A stretch of DNA of 64,000 bases from Moniliella sp. 'wahieum' (lineage: Eukaryota; Basidiomycota; Moniliellomycetes; Moniliellales; Moniliellaceae). The notes beneath the pieces are model-generated. The model had not been told where the DNA came from and did no database searches. It worked only from the letters and a program-made list of their open reading frames with translations. Each line of letters opens with the position of its first letter. Positions within the stretch are counted from its first letter, which is position 1. Position numbers and translations under genes: made by a program. The stretch spans positions 124,001 through 188,000 of the forward strand of contig RSEE01000104.1 in NCBI GenBank assembly GCA_003971905.1, given 5' to 3'. Shown here piece after piece: positions 46,670 through 59,094 of the stretch.

Positions 46670-49600
46670 CTAGGACCGGATCTTGATGCCTTTATCTTGG
46701 GTGGGCAGGGAGCGTCCTGAGCGATCGGGGTGGTCGAGGCCGAGCACGTCGTCGGGCTGGAAGCGGTGGTCCCAGAGCACGTCGGCATCTTCAATGTAAG
46801 ATGGTTGTTGGTACAGGCTGGTTTGGACCAGGGCGAAGCGGAAGCGAGCGAATTCCTTCTCGGGCACATCCAAGCGCGTCTGGAGACGCTTCTTGGTCGT
46901 GCCAAACGCCTCGCCACGCCGAACGACAAATTTAAATGGATGCCATGCACGCGGTGCACGTCGCGCGAAAAGTGGAACACGTTGATCAACTTGTCGTCAT
47001 CTTGTACACTCACCTCGTCCACCGGTACCTCCTCTGCAAACAGTTCTGCCGCTTCGCCTAGGTTGCCCACCATCTCCCCGCCACTCAACTCCTTTTGACT
47101 CTTGCCGTTGCTCGCCACCTCAAACAGCCGCAGCCGCCCGTGCCGCCCGCACTCAGCTCCACTTTCTTCCCCACTTCCTCGGCCAGATCGTGCACCGTCT
47201 TGGTCCGCGGCAGGAGGAACCGGTGCTCTTCCTCCTCCTTGTTGTGCGCGCCCGTCCAATAAACCCGGATGCTGCGCTTGGTCTCCAGCTCTACAATGCT
47301 CACGTCCACAACTCGTAGTACAACAGCGACGCCGAGCCTTGGAGGTAGCTCAAGCTGACAATTTCACCCACGGTCTGGTTGGCCGAGCGCTTGATCACCG
47401 TTTTGGGCGTGCCATTCGGCCCATTGGCAATGACAAACCGGATCTTGAGCGGGTCGTGCTTCAGCAGCTCGCCGGCCTTGGCGGACATGAGGTCGTACGT
47501 CATCTTTTCGACAGGGTCAGGCACACTTCTTGCTTGGCCGTGGGCGTAGGCGTGCGCGGCTTGAAGAGAACCTTGATTTGGTTTTGCAAAAAGTCGTAAA
47601 ACTGTACCGGGTTCGAGTACATCGACTGGACCTCCAAGTCATGCACGTCGCGCTCAGGCAAGTCCATCTGGAAACACACAATGTCCCCATCTTGAATCTC
47701 GGACGCGCGGAAGGTGAGGTAGGCTTCATCTGCTCAATCATCCCGGGCTTGATCTCCTCGTAGAGTTTGACTGCCGTCGTAGGCGGCCAGCGCATGCGCT
47801 GGTTGATGGTCGTCGCCAAGTCGCCCACGTTTTGCTCTCGTTTTGCACATACACCGTCCTAGCCCCTGCAGCGTCTGGCCAAACACATCAAAGTACTTGA
47901 GAAACACCATCGACGTGCCACCCACCGTACCGCCGCGCGCATCAAACTCGGCCAACTTCTCCGCGTCGAGCTCAGAAAGTCGAAGGTCCGTCTGCCGCGA
48001 CGCCATCTTCTCCCGCACCATCTCCATCGTCAAGCTCGCATCCGACTCGGGCACCACATTGTCCGGTCGGATCGTCTTGTTCTGTCGGTTGACCAACACC
48101 CAAAACCGAATGTCCGACTCGGGATGCTTAAAGTGCTCCGCCATCCGCGCCTTGAACACCACAAACGGCTCGTCTTTTTTCACCCGAAACGTGGCAGCTC
48201 CGAGGCGGGCAGGGTACGATCGTCAAAGGTGGCCAAGTCAAAGCCCTGGTGCTTGCGGAAGGTAGATTCGGTCACGAGCTTGACCGTCATGTACAAATGC
48301 TGTTCCTCCCGTTCTTTGCGTTTGGTTTCGAGCAACCGACGTTCCTCTTCCAGCCGCTTGCGCAGGTGCACCGGTGTCATCTCGGCCGTCAGCGGCGCCA
48401 GCACTTGTTCATACGCAGCCGCACGCAGGTACACCAGCATACGCATTGGTCAACCGCTTAAACCCTTCCTGCAGCGGCCGCACCCCGGGCCCAGCCAGTG
48501 GTTCCCCACCATAGTTGTCCTCCAGCACCTCCTTGACCGTCACGGGCGTCACCCGGTCGTCGTCAAACTTGAACCAGCCACTGTCGCGGGTCGGCTTGAT
48601 CAGGGCAAAGTAGTGGCCGCCATTCAGGTCGCCCGAATGGACAAGCACGCCGTGCAGGTGGTAGGTCCAGTCCTCCTCCGCACCCGCTGGTCCCTCCTTG
48701 TCGACAAACGGAGCCAGGTCGATGCTGAGCGGGAACTCGTGGCGGTCATTGATCTTGACCATCGCGTCCTTTTCCACATTGTATTCAAACCGTTTGAGTT
48801 GGAGGTGCAGAACAGGTGGGAAGGACTGGAAAGTAACGCCTTTGATGGCTGGTTGCAGACCATAGCCATCGGCTTGGTACTTGTTTTCCCCGTCCAGCCG
48901 CTCGGCCGCGACATAATCTTTAAACGAGTCCTCCAGCGTCTTGATGCCCTTGACGTTGAGTTGGACGTCGGAAAAGGTCTCGACGCGCGAAGAAGAGTAG
49001 TTGACCTGGGTGCAGGTAATGTACGTTCGCATCTTGCCCGTAAACAACTTTTCAATCGACCCATCCGCCTCGGTGCCCTTCATCTGCGTCTCGAGCTTGT
49101 CTTGCAAGACCCGGTTGAACTCTTGCACGTCATGCTGCAGGAAACTGTCGAGCGAGCGCCAGCCAAAGCTTTTGGTCAACTCGGTCGTGCTCACGGGAAG
49201 GTCGGAGGTCTGGAGCTGGTAAAAGCCGCTGCAGCGCGAGCGGCACACTTTCCGATGGCGTATCGTGCTCAGTCGGAATCTGGTACACCGCTTTGCGGAA
49301 GGCGGGGGTAAGGAAGAGGGATTGGAGCAAGGAGTTCATGTAGCATGTGGCGCCCTGGTTCTTGATGCCAACAAAGCCAGTTTCCTTCTTCGAGTCGTAG
49401 TTTGGCAAAGTTGTGCCACAGCACCCGGTCGGGTCCTTGACCACGCGCACAAACGCACTGATGCGTGCCTTGCCATTCTCGAGGATCGGCCGCGCGCGCC
49501 TTCGCCCGGGGCCAGCAGTTTCTTGAGCTCACTGAAGCGGGTGAACCCCCAGTCCATCTCCTCCTGGGTGAAGCGGTGGTGGGCAAGGCTGCTGACAAAG

Positions 49601-50471
49601 ATGGTGGGGTCGGTGGGGTTGGAGATGACAAGCGAGAACTGGGCACAGACGTGCCAGCCCTCGGGCTTGTCCTTGGCGCCGGCATAGTCGAGGTAGAGAC
49701 TGACCATGTCGTTCGGCTGGCCATGCGAGTTGCCAAAGGGGAAGAGAAGGATGCGCCACCGATGGCCGCCGCATTCAAACTCGGGGCCGGTCAGGCGTTG
49801 CGGCAGCGTGTCCCACTCGGGCACATCCCAATGGTACACGGCCTCGGCCTCGGCCTCCAGGCCGTAGTCGGCGAGATGGGTCTGGGCAAAGACGTGCTCG
49901 TCGGTGACGGCGGGATGGGGTCGTCGGACACGGGCGCGAGGGCCGAGGTGGGGGCGGGGGTGGCGGTCGGGGTCGAGGCAGGGCAGGGGCAGGGGCAGGG
50001 GCAGGAGGAGCAGGAGCAGGGCAGGGCAGAAGCAGGGCAGATGCTGGTGGCGGCGTTCCGGACGCAGAGGACTGCGGTTTGGACGACTGCGGAGGGAGGG
50101 CAGGCGGTCAGCAGACGGGCAGGCACAGCGAGGGCAGAGGGCCACGTACGGTGCGCGCGGGGGCGGCGGGGGCGCTGTCGAGGGCGGGGCGGGTCATCGG
50201 CGGCGGGGGCCGGAGCGGGAGCGGGGCGGGAGGGAGAGCGGGTCGGCGTCGGGGCGGGTGAGTTGGTGCTCGACGGCGCATGCGATGATGGCGACCATGG
50301 GGCTGTCCTCGGGGAGGACGAGGGTGGTGAGGTCCTGCTGGACGGCCCAGTCGACCAGGCGGCCTTGGAGGCGCCGGGGCGGGGGCCGGCGTTGAGGTCG
50401 GCGATGGCCTGGAGCTGCTGGGTGTGGAAGAGCTGCCAGGTGGTGCGCAGCTGGTCGGGCGTGGGGGGCAT
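46670..50471 (-). CDS. UBP15: Ubiquitin-specific protease, USP7/UBP15/Ubp21 type
   Basis: A large deubiquitinase, about 1,250 residues. It starts [16 protein letters not shown]; an intron at 50149-50087 (GTACGT) interrupts a low-complexity N-terminus. A MATH/TRAF-like domain follows ([42 protein letters not shown]; about 49800-49500). The catalytic domain has [16 protein letters not shown], Cys codon near 49345-49343, [26 protein letters not shown] and [14 protein letters not shown], His codon 48615-48613. C-terminal UBL/ICP0-binding-like regions end [20 protein letters not shown] and DKGIKIRS-stop. Frame changes occur near 49225, 48450 and elsewhere, often of two bases. Divergent from URM1 (289-base shared promoter), convergent with OTU1. 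Confidence 0.93.
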
Positions 50472-50693
50472 GGCGGTGGGGGTGGCGGTGGTGGGGTGGA
50501 GATGGCGTGGTGGTGGTGGAGATGGCGGGGGGGGTTGAGGGTGCTGGCGCGGCGCTGGCCGAGCTGAGCCGAGGGGAGCGTGGCGCGGGGAGCGGTGAGG
50601 CTGCGCTGCCGAAGGAAGGAACGGCACGTGCGTCGCTTTGCACCGAGGGGGGGGGGGGGTCGTTTCTTCTGCCGGACGCGTCACATGACTGCG

Positions 50694-50720
50694 TTACGTC
50701 AGCGCAGCGCCCCAGTATAA
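50694..50720 (+). promoter_or_regulatory. ATF/CRE-like site and TATA box between UBP15 and URM1
   Basis: TTACGTCA at 50694-50701 matches an ATF/CREB-type bZIP site; TATAA at 50716-50720 is 41 bases before the URM1 ATG. The other TGACGTAA in the window is upstream of the Myb-domain gene. Confidence 0.45.
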
Positions 50721-50760
50721 CCCACCGAGGGGGATTTTCTGTCGTGTCCCATTAACCGCC

Positions 50761-51214
50761 ATGGCCAGCAGCGACCTGGATGTGCGCATCGAGCTGGGGT
50801 GAGTCCTGCGTCCGAGTGCTGCGTAAACCCTAAGTACTAACACCTCCCCAGCGGCGGCCTCGAGCTGCTGACTGCCCCGCCCCACGCCAAGCACCACCGC
50901 CTCCGCCTCCCCCGCCAGCAGCCCTCGGCTGCCCCCGCCTCGTCCGCCGCCCTCACCCCCCGCCTCACCCCGCCCCCGATGGCCCCGCCGCCCCCACCCC
51001 CACCACCCCCACCACCATGCCCACCTCATCCGCTGGATGCTCACCCCCTCATTGCCGAGCGCCCCGAGCTGTTTGCCGAGCCCTCTGCCGACACGGTCCG
51101 CCCCGGCATCCTCGTCCTCATCACGATGCCGACTGGGAGCTGGAAGGCGAGGGCGCGTACGAGCTGCAAGACGGCGACCACATCTCTTTCATCTCCACCC
51201 TCCATGGCGGCTAG
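50761..51214 (+). CDS. URM1: Ubiquitin-related modifier URM1
   Basis: Ubiquitin-like sulfur carrier: UBA4 makes its C-terminal thiocarboxylate, which donates sulfur for tRNA wobble-uridine thiolation and allows protein urmylation. Exon 1 (50761-50798) [13 protein letters not shown] joins GGLELL after a 53-base intron (50799-50851) with GTGAGT donor and a perfect TACTAAC branch at 50835-50841. The C-terminal half [42 protein letters not shown]-stop is diagnostic, with the essential Gly-Gly end. One A is missing near 51122 in the Asn codon. A Pro/Ala-rich insert after GGLELL makes it about 130 residues against roughly 100 in the family. Confidence 0.93.
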
Positions 51215-52599
51215 CCAGCTGGCTATGTGCTAGGCCACCTGCCTGTCGCGACGATGGGCCAGGCGACCGAGAGAGCGCGCACCAGACCACGTGTATGCGC
51301 CCTCCCGCGCGCCAGTCGCCTCGGCCCTCGGTGCCCACACGCGCCTTCCACGCGCCGTCGAGGAGGCAAGATCGATGCTAGGCAAGGGAGCCGCGGGATC
51401 AGCTTCGCGCTGGCGACCTTATGCCGCCGCCAGCGCACTGGCACCAGCCTCGCCACCCTACCGAATCCCACACTGCATTTGGGCGTCTGGGCAATCTCCT
51501 CGCCCCCGCTTCCTACTCAATGAACATGTTGGGATTGATGTGGAGGATCAGTAGTGTGCTACAGCTAGACGCTTGGTTCGTGCTCGCCTCTCTTGGCCGC
51601 CTCATCAACGATGCAGACCAATGGCGTTGCCGTCGGCCATGCAACTCACCCGCCGCCGTCCGACCCACACTCGGAACGTAAGAGGCTAACGTCACTGCGT
51701 AGCTTGCCATCCAGCCAAACCAGATAGCCACGTGCACCTCTCCATGCTCCATTGCGCCGCAACCGCGTGGCCCGTTCACCGTTCACGCGCCCGCAGTGCT
51801 GCTCTTCGCCACAGCAATCCCGCTCCCGCCGGGGCCCGTTGCACGCCAGCCCTGGCGCAGGCCGCAACCGCAACTGCTCTGGGCCAGCGGGGTTCTTGGC
51901 GGGTTTTGAACGTACGCTGCGACTGATTGCAAGAAGTATACTTACTGTCAAGTCTGAGCACGGCCAACAATCGACCTTTAGTTTGGCTGCGAGGTCTCCG
52001 ACGCACGTCTCAAGGAGTAACTATAGGCGGTACCGGGTATACCGAGTACCCTGATGCACCATGGCAGCCACCCACACCCGTACGGTACGCTGCGTATCTG
52101 TTCGATGGACGAAGAAGGAATCGCTCCGCTCGCCTGCTGTACCTTCCAACCTGCAGGCATTTTGCAGCACGTATTATCCCGTCCCCGCCTCCAGACCCAA
52201 GAGCCACGGATTGTCGGAGCGATTCCTCTTGCCCGACCCACTGCAGTGGCACACTATGCAACGTCCTAGCGGGCTATGTTTTGGTGCGTCACGGCCCTAA
52301 CCTAGCCCACTGGCACCGTTCAAGAGAACGAGTCGTCGTGCGTATTGTACGCTGGGCCGAACCGAATGCCTCCAACTCACTGATTCATCATGTTTTTTCG
52401 TTCAGTACTATGACTCGGAGCTGACGGAGAGACGAGAAGGTGTGTGTTCTCCATAGAACGAATGAGTGGGAGGAAGAACAGTTGGTGCTACTGGAATCGG
52501 CAGACTTCTCCGCCCGCACGTAACGAATAATGAGGGGCCAAGCGCTGGGCAGGGCAGCCTGCAGTCCCGGGACACGAACCAAGCAGACCTCTTCCAGCG
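51215..52599. other. Spacer between URM1 and the coiled-coil gene
   Basis: No recognisable gene; moderately GC-rich with no long ATG-started frame of protein-like composition. URM1 and the coiled-coil gene converge here. Confidence 0.45.
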
Positions 52600-55121
52600 C
52601 TACCACCGGATGTGTTGCCCATTACCAGTCCCGTTACCGTTCCCGGTACCGGTAGCATAGGCAATTTTCTGCTCCCGTGCCCATTGGCGCGCTTCGGAAT
52701 CGGCCTTTTCCAGCGCGAGAGCCAGGCGCCAATTCTGGTCTTCGAGCTTGGCGCAGCGTTGCTCGAGGCGCATCCTCTCTATCTCTTGGTGCGCACTGCG
52801 GCTCTCACTCTCGACCCGGAGGGCTTCCAGTTGCTCTTGTTCCGCGCGGACGCGCTCGGCCGAACTGGCAGTGCGCACCTCTTCATGCACGTTGTCCAGT
52901 TGGTCCTGCAGCGACCCAGTGCTCTGTTCAACGTGGTCGGCCTGAGCACGAGCTTGGTCCAGTTGCTGCGTAGTTAGCCTCTGCTCTGCCTCCATCGCCT
53001 GTACCGTGCGAAGGGTGGCCTGGTGCGCTTCTTTCTCTCGTTGCAACTCCTGCTCCAAAAACACGATTTGCTTTGCACTCTGCTGTGCCTCCTCGTCCTT
53101 GGCCCGCATCCGTTTCTGCGCGTCTAGCTCCAGCGCCTCCCGCACCGCATCGAGGCGCGCCTGCTGCTCACGATGCTCCATCTCGTGCATCGCGCGCTGC
53201 AGCTCTTGGGTTAAAACCGCGACACGCTTCGTTTTCGCCCGCAGGACCAAACGCCAATGCACGTTCTTCTTGTGACGCAACGTACGAAGACGCATCATTT
53301 TGATCATCGTCTCTTGCAGCTGAGGAAGTGGCAGCGCCTGCCGATGCAGGTGGGCAAGTCTCCCTTCGGCCTGCCCCGCTCTAAGATCCCACTCTTCTTG
53401 ATCCAAAGACTCCGATGTCGGGGTGCTGGATGGGCGGGGAAGATCGTCCGTGGTTGCGGTTGCATTTGGGGTTGCAGCTGCGGTTGCGGTTGTAGCCACG
53501 GCCCCGGTCCCAGCCCCACCGTTTTCCTCTTCCTGCTCCACCTGGATCTCTTCTTGCAGCTCCAACGTGTTCTCCCCATCCTGTTCCACCTGGTCCTCCT
53601 TTTGCAGCTCCAACTGGTCCTCCTTTTGCAATTCCTGGGCCTCCACGTGCAGCTCCAACTGTTCTTCATGCTCCAACTGTTCTTCATGCACCAAGTGGAC
53701 CTCATCTTGCAGCTCCAACTGGTCCTCCTGTCCATGCTCCACCTGGACCTCGCCATCCTTCTCCACCTGGACCTCGCCATCCTGCTGCGATGGGACCTCC
53801 CGCCTGGTCAGCGGGATAAGGGTGGTCGGACGGCAGGGGAGCGCAGGTGGGGGCGGGGCCTGACCCCAGCCCAGTTTGCTTCGAATGGAAGAACGCAAGA
53901 GCGCTACAGGAGTCACGTACGCGCGCCAGGATGCGAGCCTCGTCCAGGGAAGGCCGTACCACCACGCGGGCGATGCTCTGGCGGGTACATGCACGCCATG
54001 CGCATCTACATGCGCATGTGGTGCCGTGGGTATCGTGGGTGTCGTGGGCGCACCAATTGACCCCTGCAGTCTGCCCGCTTGCTCCCCCGCGTCGCTGGTG
54101 GGGAGCTTTCCCCAGGCGAACCAGGCGGGGCGGACCAGGGGGTGTTGTGGGTCGGATCGCATGTTCCATTTTCCTCCCTGTGGTCGTTATCGTTCGGAAG
54201 AGAAGAGAGGGTGGGAGTGTGGGCATGGGCATGGGCGGACGCCAGTACAGTACCCGCCTCAGAGAGCGCGGGCGGCGTCCCCTCTGAGCCCCCCCACGAT
54301 CTGCGGGCGTGGATGGACGAGGCCGAGACTGTGGACAGCAGGGAATGCGAAAGGGACAGCGGGAAAGAGGAGTCAGGCAGGGGCACCTGGCATGGATCGT
54401 CGTCCTCGCTATCCTGGCACAGAGAGGAGGGTGCGAGATCCTCTTCTTGCGCATTCTCGTGCACCTGGCTGTCGTGGATGCCGCTACAGTAGGGATGGGC
54501 GTTGAAGGGAAAGTGCGGGTCGTATTTGGCCACACTGGTCCGGGCACACTTGGCAGGATACAGCATCCGGTCTCTACGCTGCTCCAACGCATAGCCTTCT
54601 TGTAAGTTGTTGCCTTCTAGGCACAGGGTGCGGCTGGACAGGCTAGCGTCCTCTTCGTCCACGGGCGCACCTGGCGATGAAGATGGAGGGTTAGTGTGGA
54701 TCGTGATGGAAATGTGTGCGCCACTTGTCTCGCCCCTATCGAGGGAGGAAATCAATCCATTGTCGATACAGGTGCCGATGGGAGGGGGGTGAGGAAGAGG
54801 GAGCTGGCTCGTGTCTGCAGCAGGATTCCGTGGGCTGTTGCTTGGGTTGCGGCCCGTCGCACATTCACGAAACTTGGCCTCGAGGGTGGGGGAAAGGGAG
54901 GAGGTATCCGTGCCTAGGTCTACACTTTCGTCGTGCTGATGGCGTGTGGGCCAGCGGACACGTTGACCGGAGCCGGCGGCATGATCGGTGGGCGGTTCGG
55001 GGCCACGGCGGAGGATGGAGGTGGGCTTGGGCGGGCGCCGGGCGGTGGTGGGGCCGCCGCGTGCGGGCGTTTGAGGCAGTGGCGCCGGGCGTGGGTTGGG
55101 GGGCGTCGTGGGCATCGGCAT
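52600..55121 (-). CDS. Coiled-coil protein with Glu/Gln/Leu repeat segment
   Basis: About 840 residues; function not recognised. It begins MPMPTTPPNPRPAPLPQTP with a basic, Pro-rich N-terminus (PPKPTSILRRGPEPP), then a long disordered Ser/Pro/Asp-rich part. A repeat segment (53790-53535) contains EDQLELQ, EVQVE, HEEQLE units. The C-terminal 300 residues (53380-52640) are a strong predicted coiled coil: NVHWRLVLRAKTKRVAVLTQEL, AHQEIERMRLEQRCAKLEDQN and similar heptads, ending with a Gly-Asn-Thr-rich tail (GTGNGNGTGNGQHIRW-stop). The start is supported by a TATATAA box on this strand at 55180-55174, 53 bases upstream. One frame change near 54120 joins the halves. Such proteins often act in cytoskeletal, spindle-pole or septum scaffolds; that is only a possibility here. 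Confidence 0.65.
53535..53790 (-). repeat. Coding repeat of CAGCTCCAAC/TCCTCC units
   Basis: Imperfect 18-24-base direct repeats inside the coiled-coil gene encode alternating Glu/Gln/Leu/Val units. They keep the reading frame throughout. Confidence 0.6.
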
Positions 55122-56031
55122 GTGGACAGGAGAAGAAGCGAGCAGGCAAGGCCGAGGGGGGGCCGGCTGTACTTATATAGAGACGCACGCTGGTGTTGTA
55201 GGTATAGTTATAGGCGAGGGGCGAGGACCGAAGCTTGCCAAGCGGAGGAACACGTGACGCGGTGGGATATCGCACCACGTCAGAGACCGCCGATGCCATA
55301 TACTGTCGCTAACCGGTTGACCCTATAGATCTCTTAACTGGATGGACGTGCAACCAAAACTGAACGCACCGACGTACCCACCCCACCACCATCGTATAGC
55401 GACGCTCAACGTACCTCGTTTTCCCATCTAATTTGTTCAATGCCGCCTCTGCCACAGTGCTGACGCAACCTCCCCCGGTGCCATCGGCTTGTCCTCAGTC
55501 AGTACGCCCCCCCTCCACTCCTGCCCACATTCCATCGCCGTGGCTGTACTCGCATTGCTCGCCCATCTCGATGCTAGAATGCTGAAGCAATCCTAAACTG
55601 GTGGGCGAGCACTTCATATACCAGCAAGCACTACTAGTTGTCTACCCTTGGACGGTGTGCATCCCCTCCCCCCACACCACCTTGAGGTCGGCGACCCAGC
55701 ACCAGATCTCCCATCCGAATGAACACGTCTCCCTACTCTAACCATACTTTGGTTCTCACTTACTGGATGGAGGTGCCTGACTCTGCATGAATACAGAGCG
55801 GGAAAAGAGGGGCAGAAAAAGAACGTAGAAATTGAGTGAAGCGAAAAGGTGAAGCTCTCCGTTGTGACGACGGCAAAGTGGCAAACCAGGAGCAGAACAA
55901 GCTCCTTCGTGGCGACCCGAGGGGGGAATTGGAGGTGGAGAGAAGAGAGCGCCGGAGAAAGGATAGAGTCAGGATTGAAGAAGCAATTACTACCATCATC
56001 AGTGAGTAACCCATTCTGATGACCATTTCCC

Positions 56032-56044
56032 GTTGAACGTTGAC
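56032..56044 (+). repeat. Dispersed GTTGAACGTTGA motif, copy 3
   Basis: Exact GTTGAACGTTGAC in the spacer before GPD. Confidence 0.85.
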
Positions 56045-57165
56045 AATTGGAAAATGGTGCCAGTGGCATTCTCAAATCGGGTTGTAAGCGCACGTTCGGT
56101 TCTACCGATCCGTCGGGTCAAAGTCAAAAAGGTCAAAGGCCCATTGTCAAAAGCTTCTTACGTTGCCGCACACCCCTTGACAAGATACTTGAGTTGTATA
56201 GGTGCCGCAGAGAATGCTCCAATCGATCCCACTTTGCTACGCTTCAAACGTGCGTGGTGGGCTGGGCCGTGCTGAGACGATGCATGGGTCAAGGACGTAA
56301 CAGTGGGCAGAGGCGTCCGAGTTTGGAACTGTCCTCCGCCGATTAGAATACCAGGTTTACGAACGAGATGCATGGCATGTTTCGTGCCCGGTGGCTGCAA
56401 ACCGCGTCCGGCTGGCGGACCTTATGCCAATGCGAATGATTGAAGGCGGCGCGGGCAGGAGCGCATCGGGCTGTGGACGGGTTCAAGAAGGAAGATGGGG
56501 GCCCACTGCATGCAACAGATTATGATGCCGAGGGCCGACATGAAATGAGTTGCTGAGATGAGATCGGAGAGGAGATGGATGAGGTTCTGAGCCGAGATGG
56601 GATCGAGAGCTGATGGGCGTGTGGGACAGCGTCGCAGAGTGGGCTGAGCAGGCCAGACATCCCGCAGCGGCCGGACGGGTGCTCGTCTGGTTTAAGCTGG
56701 GTTACTTGGCAGTTATCAGGGTAAACGTCAACATCAGCTCCCCGGCGCAGGCACCACCGCACACTGAGTACTGACCTAACTAGTAACTGACGGGCGTGCT
56801 GTGGCGTCCTGCTTGCTGGGCAGGCTGAGCACTGGCCGGAGAGTGGCGCTGTGCGGCGGCGTGACATCATCGCAGTCTGCGGGCTGCAGAGTTAACCCAG
56901 TGCTGGGGGCACCGGCACGGCGCCAGTGTAGGCTGCCGCGGTTCGTTTGTCTCGGCGGCGGCAGTGGGCCTGTGTGAGTGCGTCTCAGCGCGTCCGCCGC
57001 TCCGCGCCTCAGCACGCCCTGAGTGCCCCCGTGCGGCTGCTGGGCTCAGCTGGCGAACGCTGGACTCACAACGTGGGAGCAGCCACCCCCTGCACCGCGT
57101 GCACGGGCCTTGCCCTCCTGGCCCGCCTCGCCCTGCCGCTCCCCCCGTCGCGGCTGGCCACCGCG

Positions 57166-57172
57166 TATATAA
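57166..57172 (+). promoter_or_regulatory. GPD TATA box
   Basis: TATATAA 82 bases before the GPD start codon, followed by a long C/T-rich leader typical of highly expressed fungal genes. Confidence 0.7.
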
Positions 57173-57253
57173 GCCCCCTCCGCCCGCCCTCCCTGCCTCC
57201 TCACCACACCGCCTCTTCGCCCCGTCTTTCCTCCTCCCTCTTCATCTTACACC

Positions 57254-59094
<1,841 letters not shown>

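Larger units (their letters stand above)
55122..57253. other. Spacer and GPD promoter
   Basis: No gene seen. It carries GTTGAACGTTGA at 56032-56043, TGA-GTAC-TGA near 56766 and TAA-CTAG-TAA near 56779. The last 100 bases are the GPD TATA box and C/T-rich leader. Confidence 0.5.
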
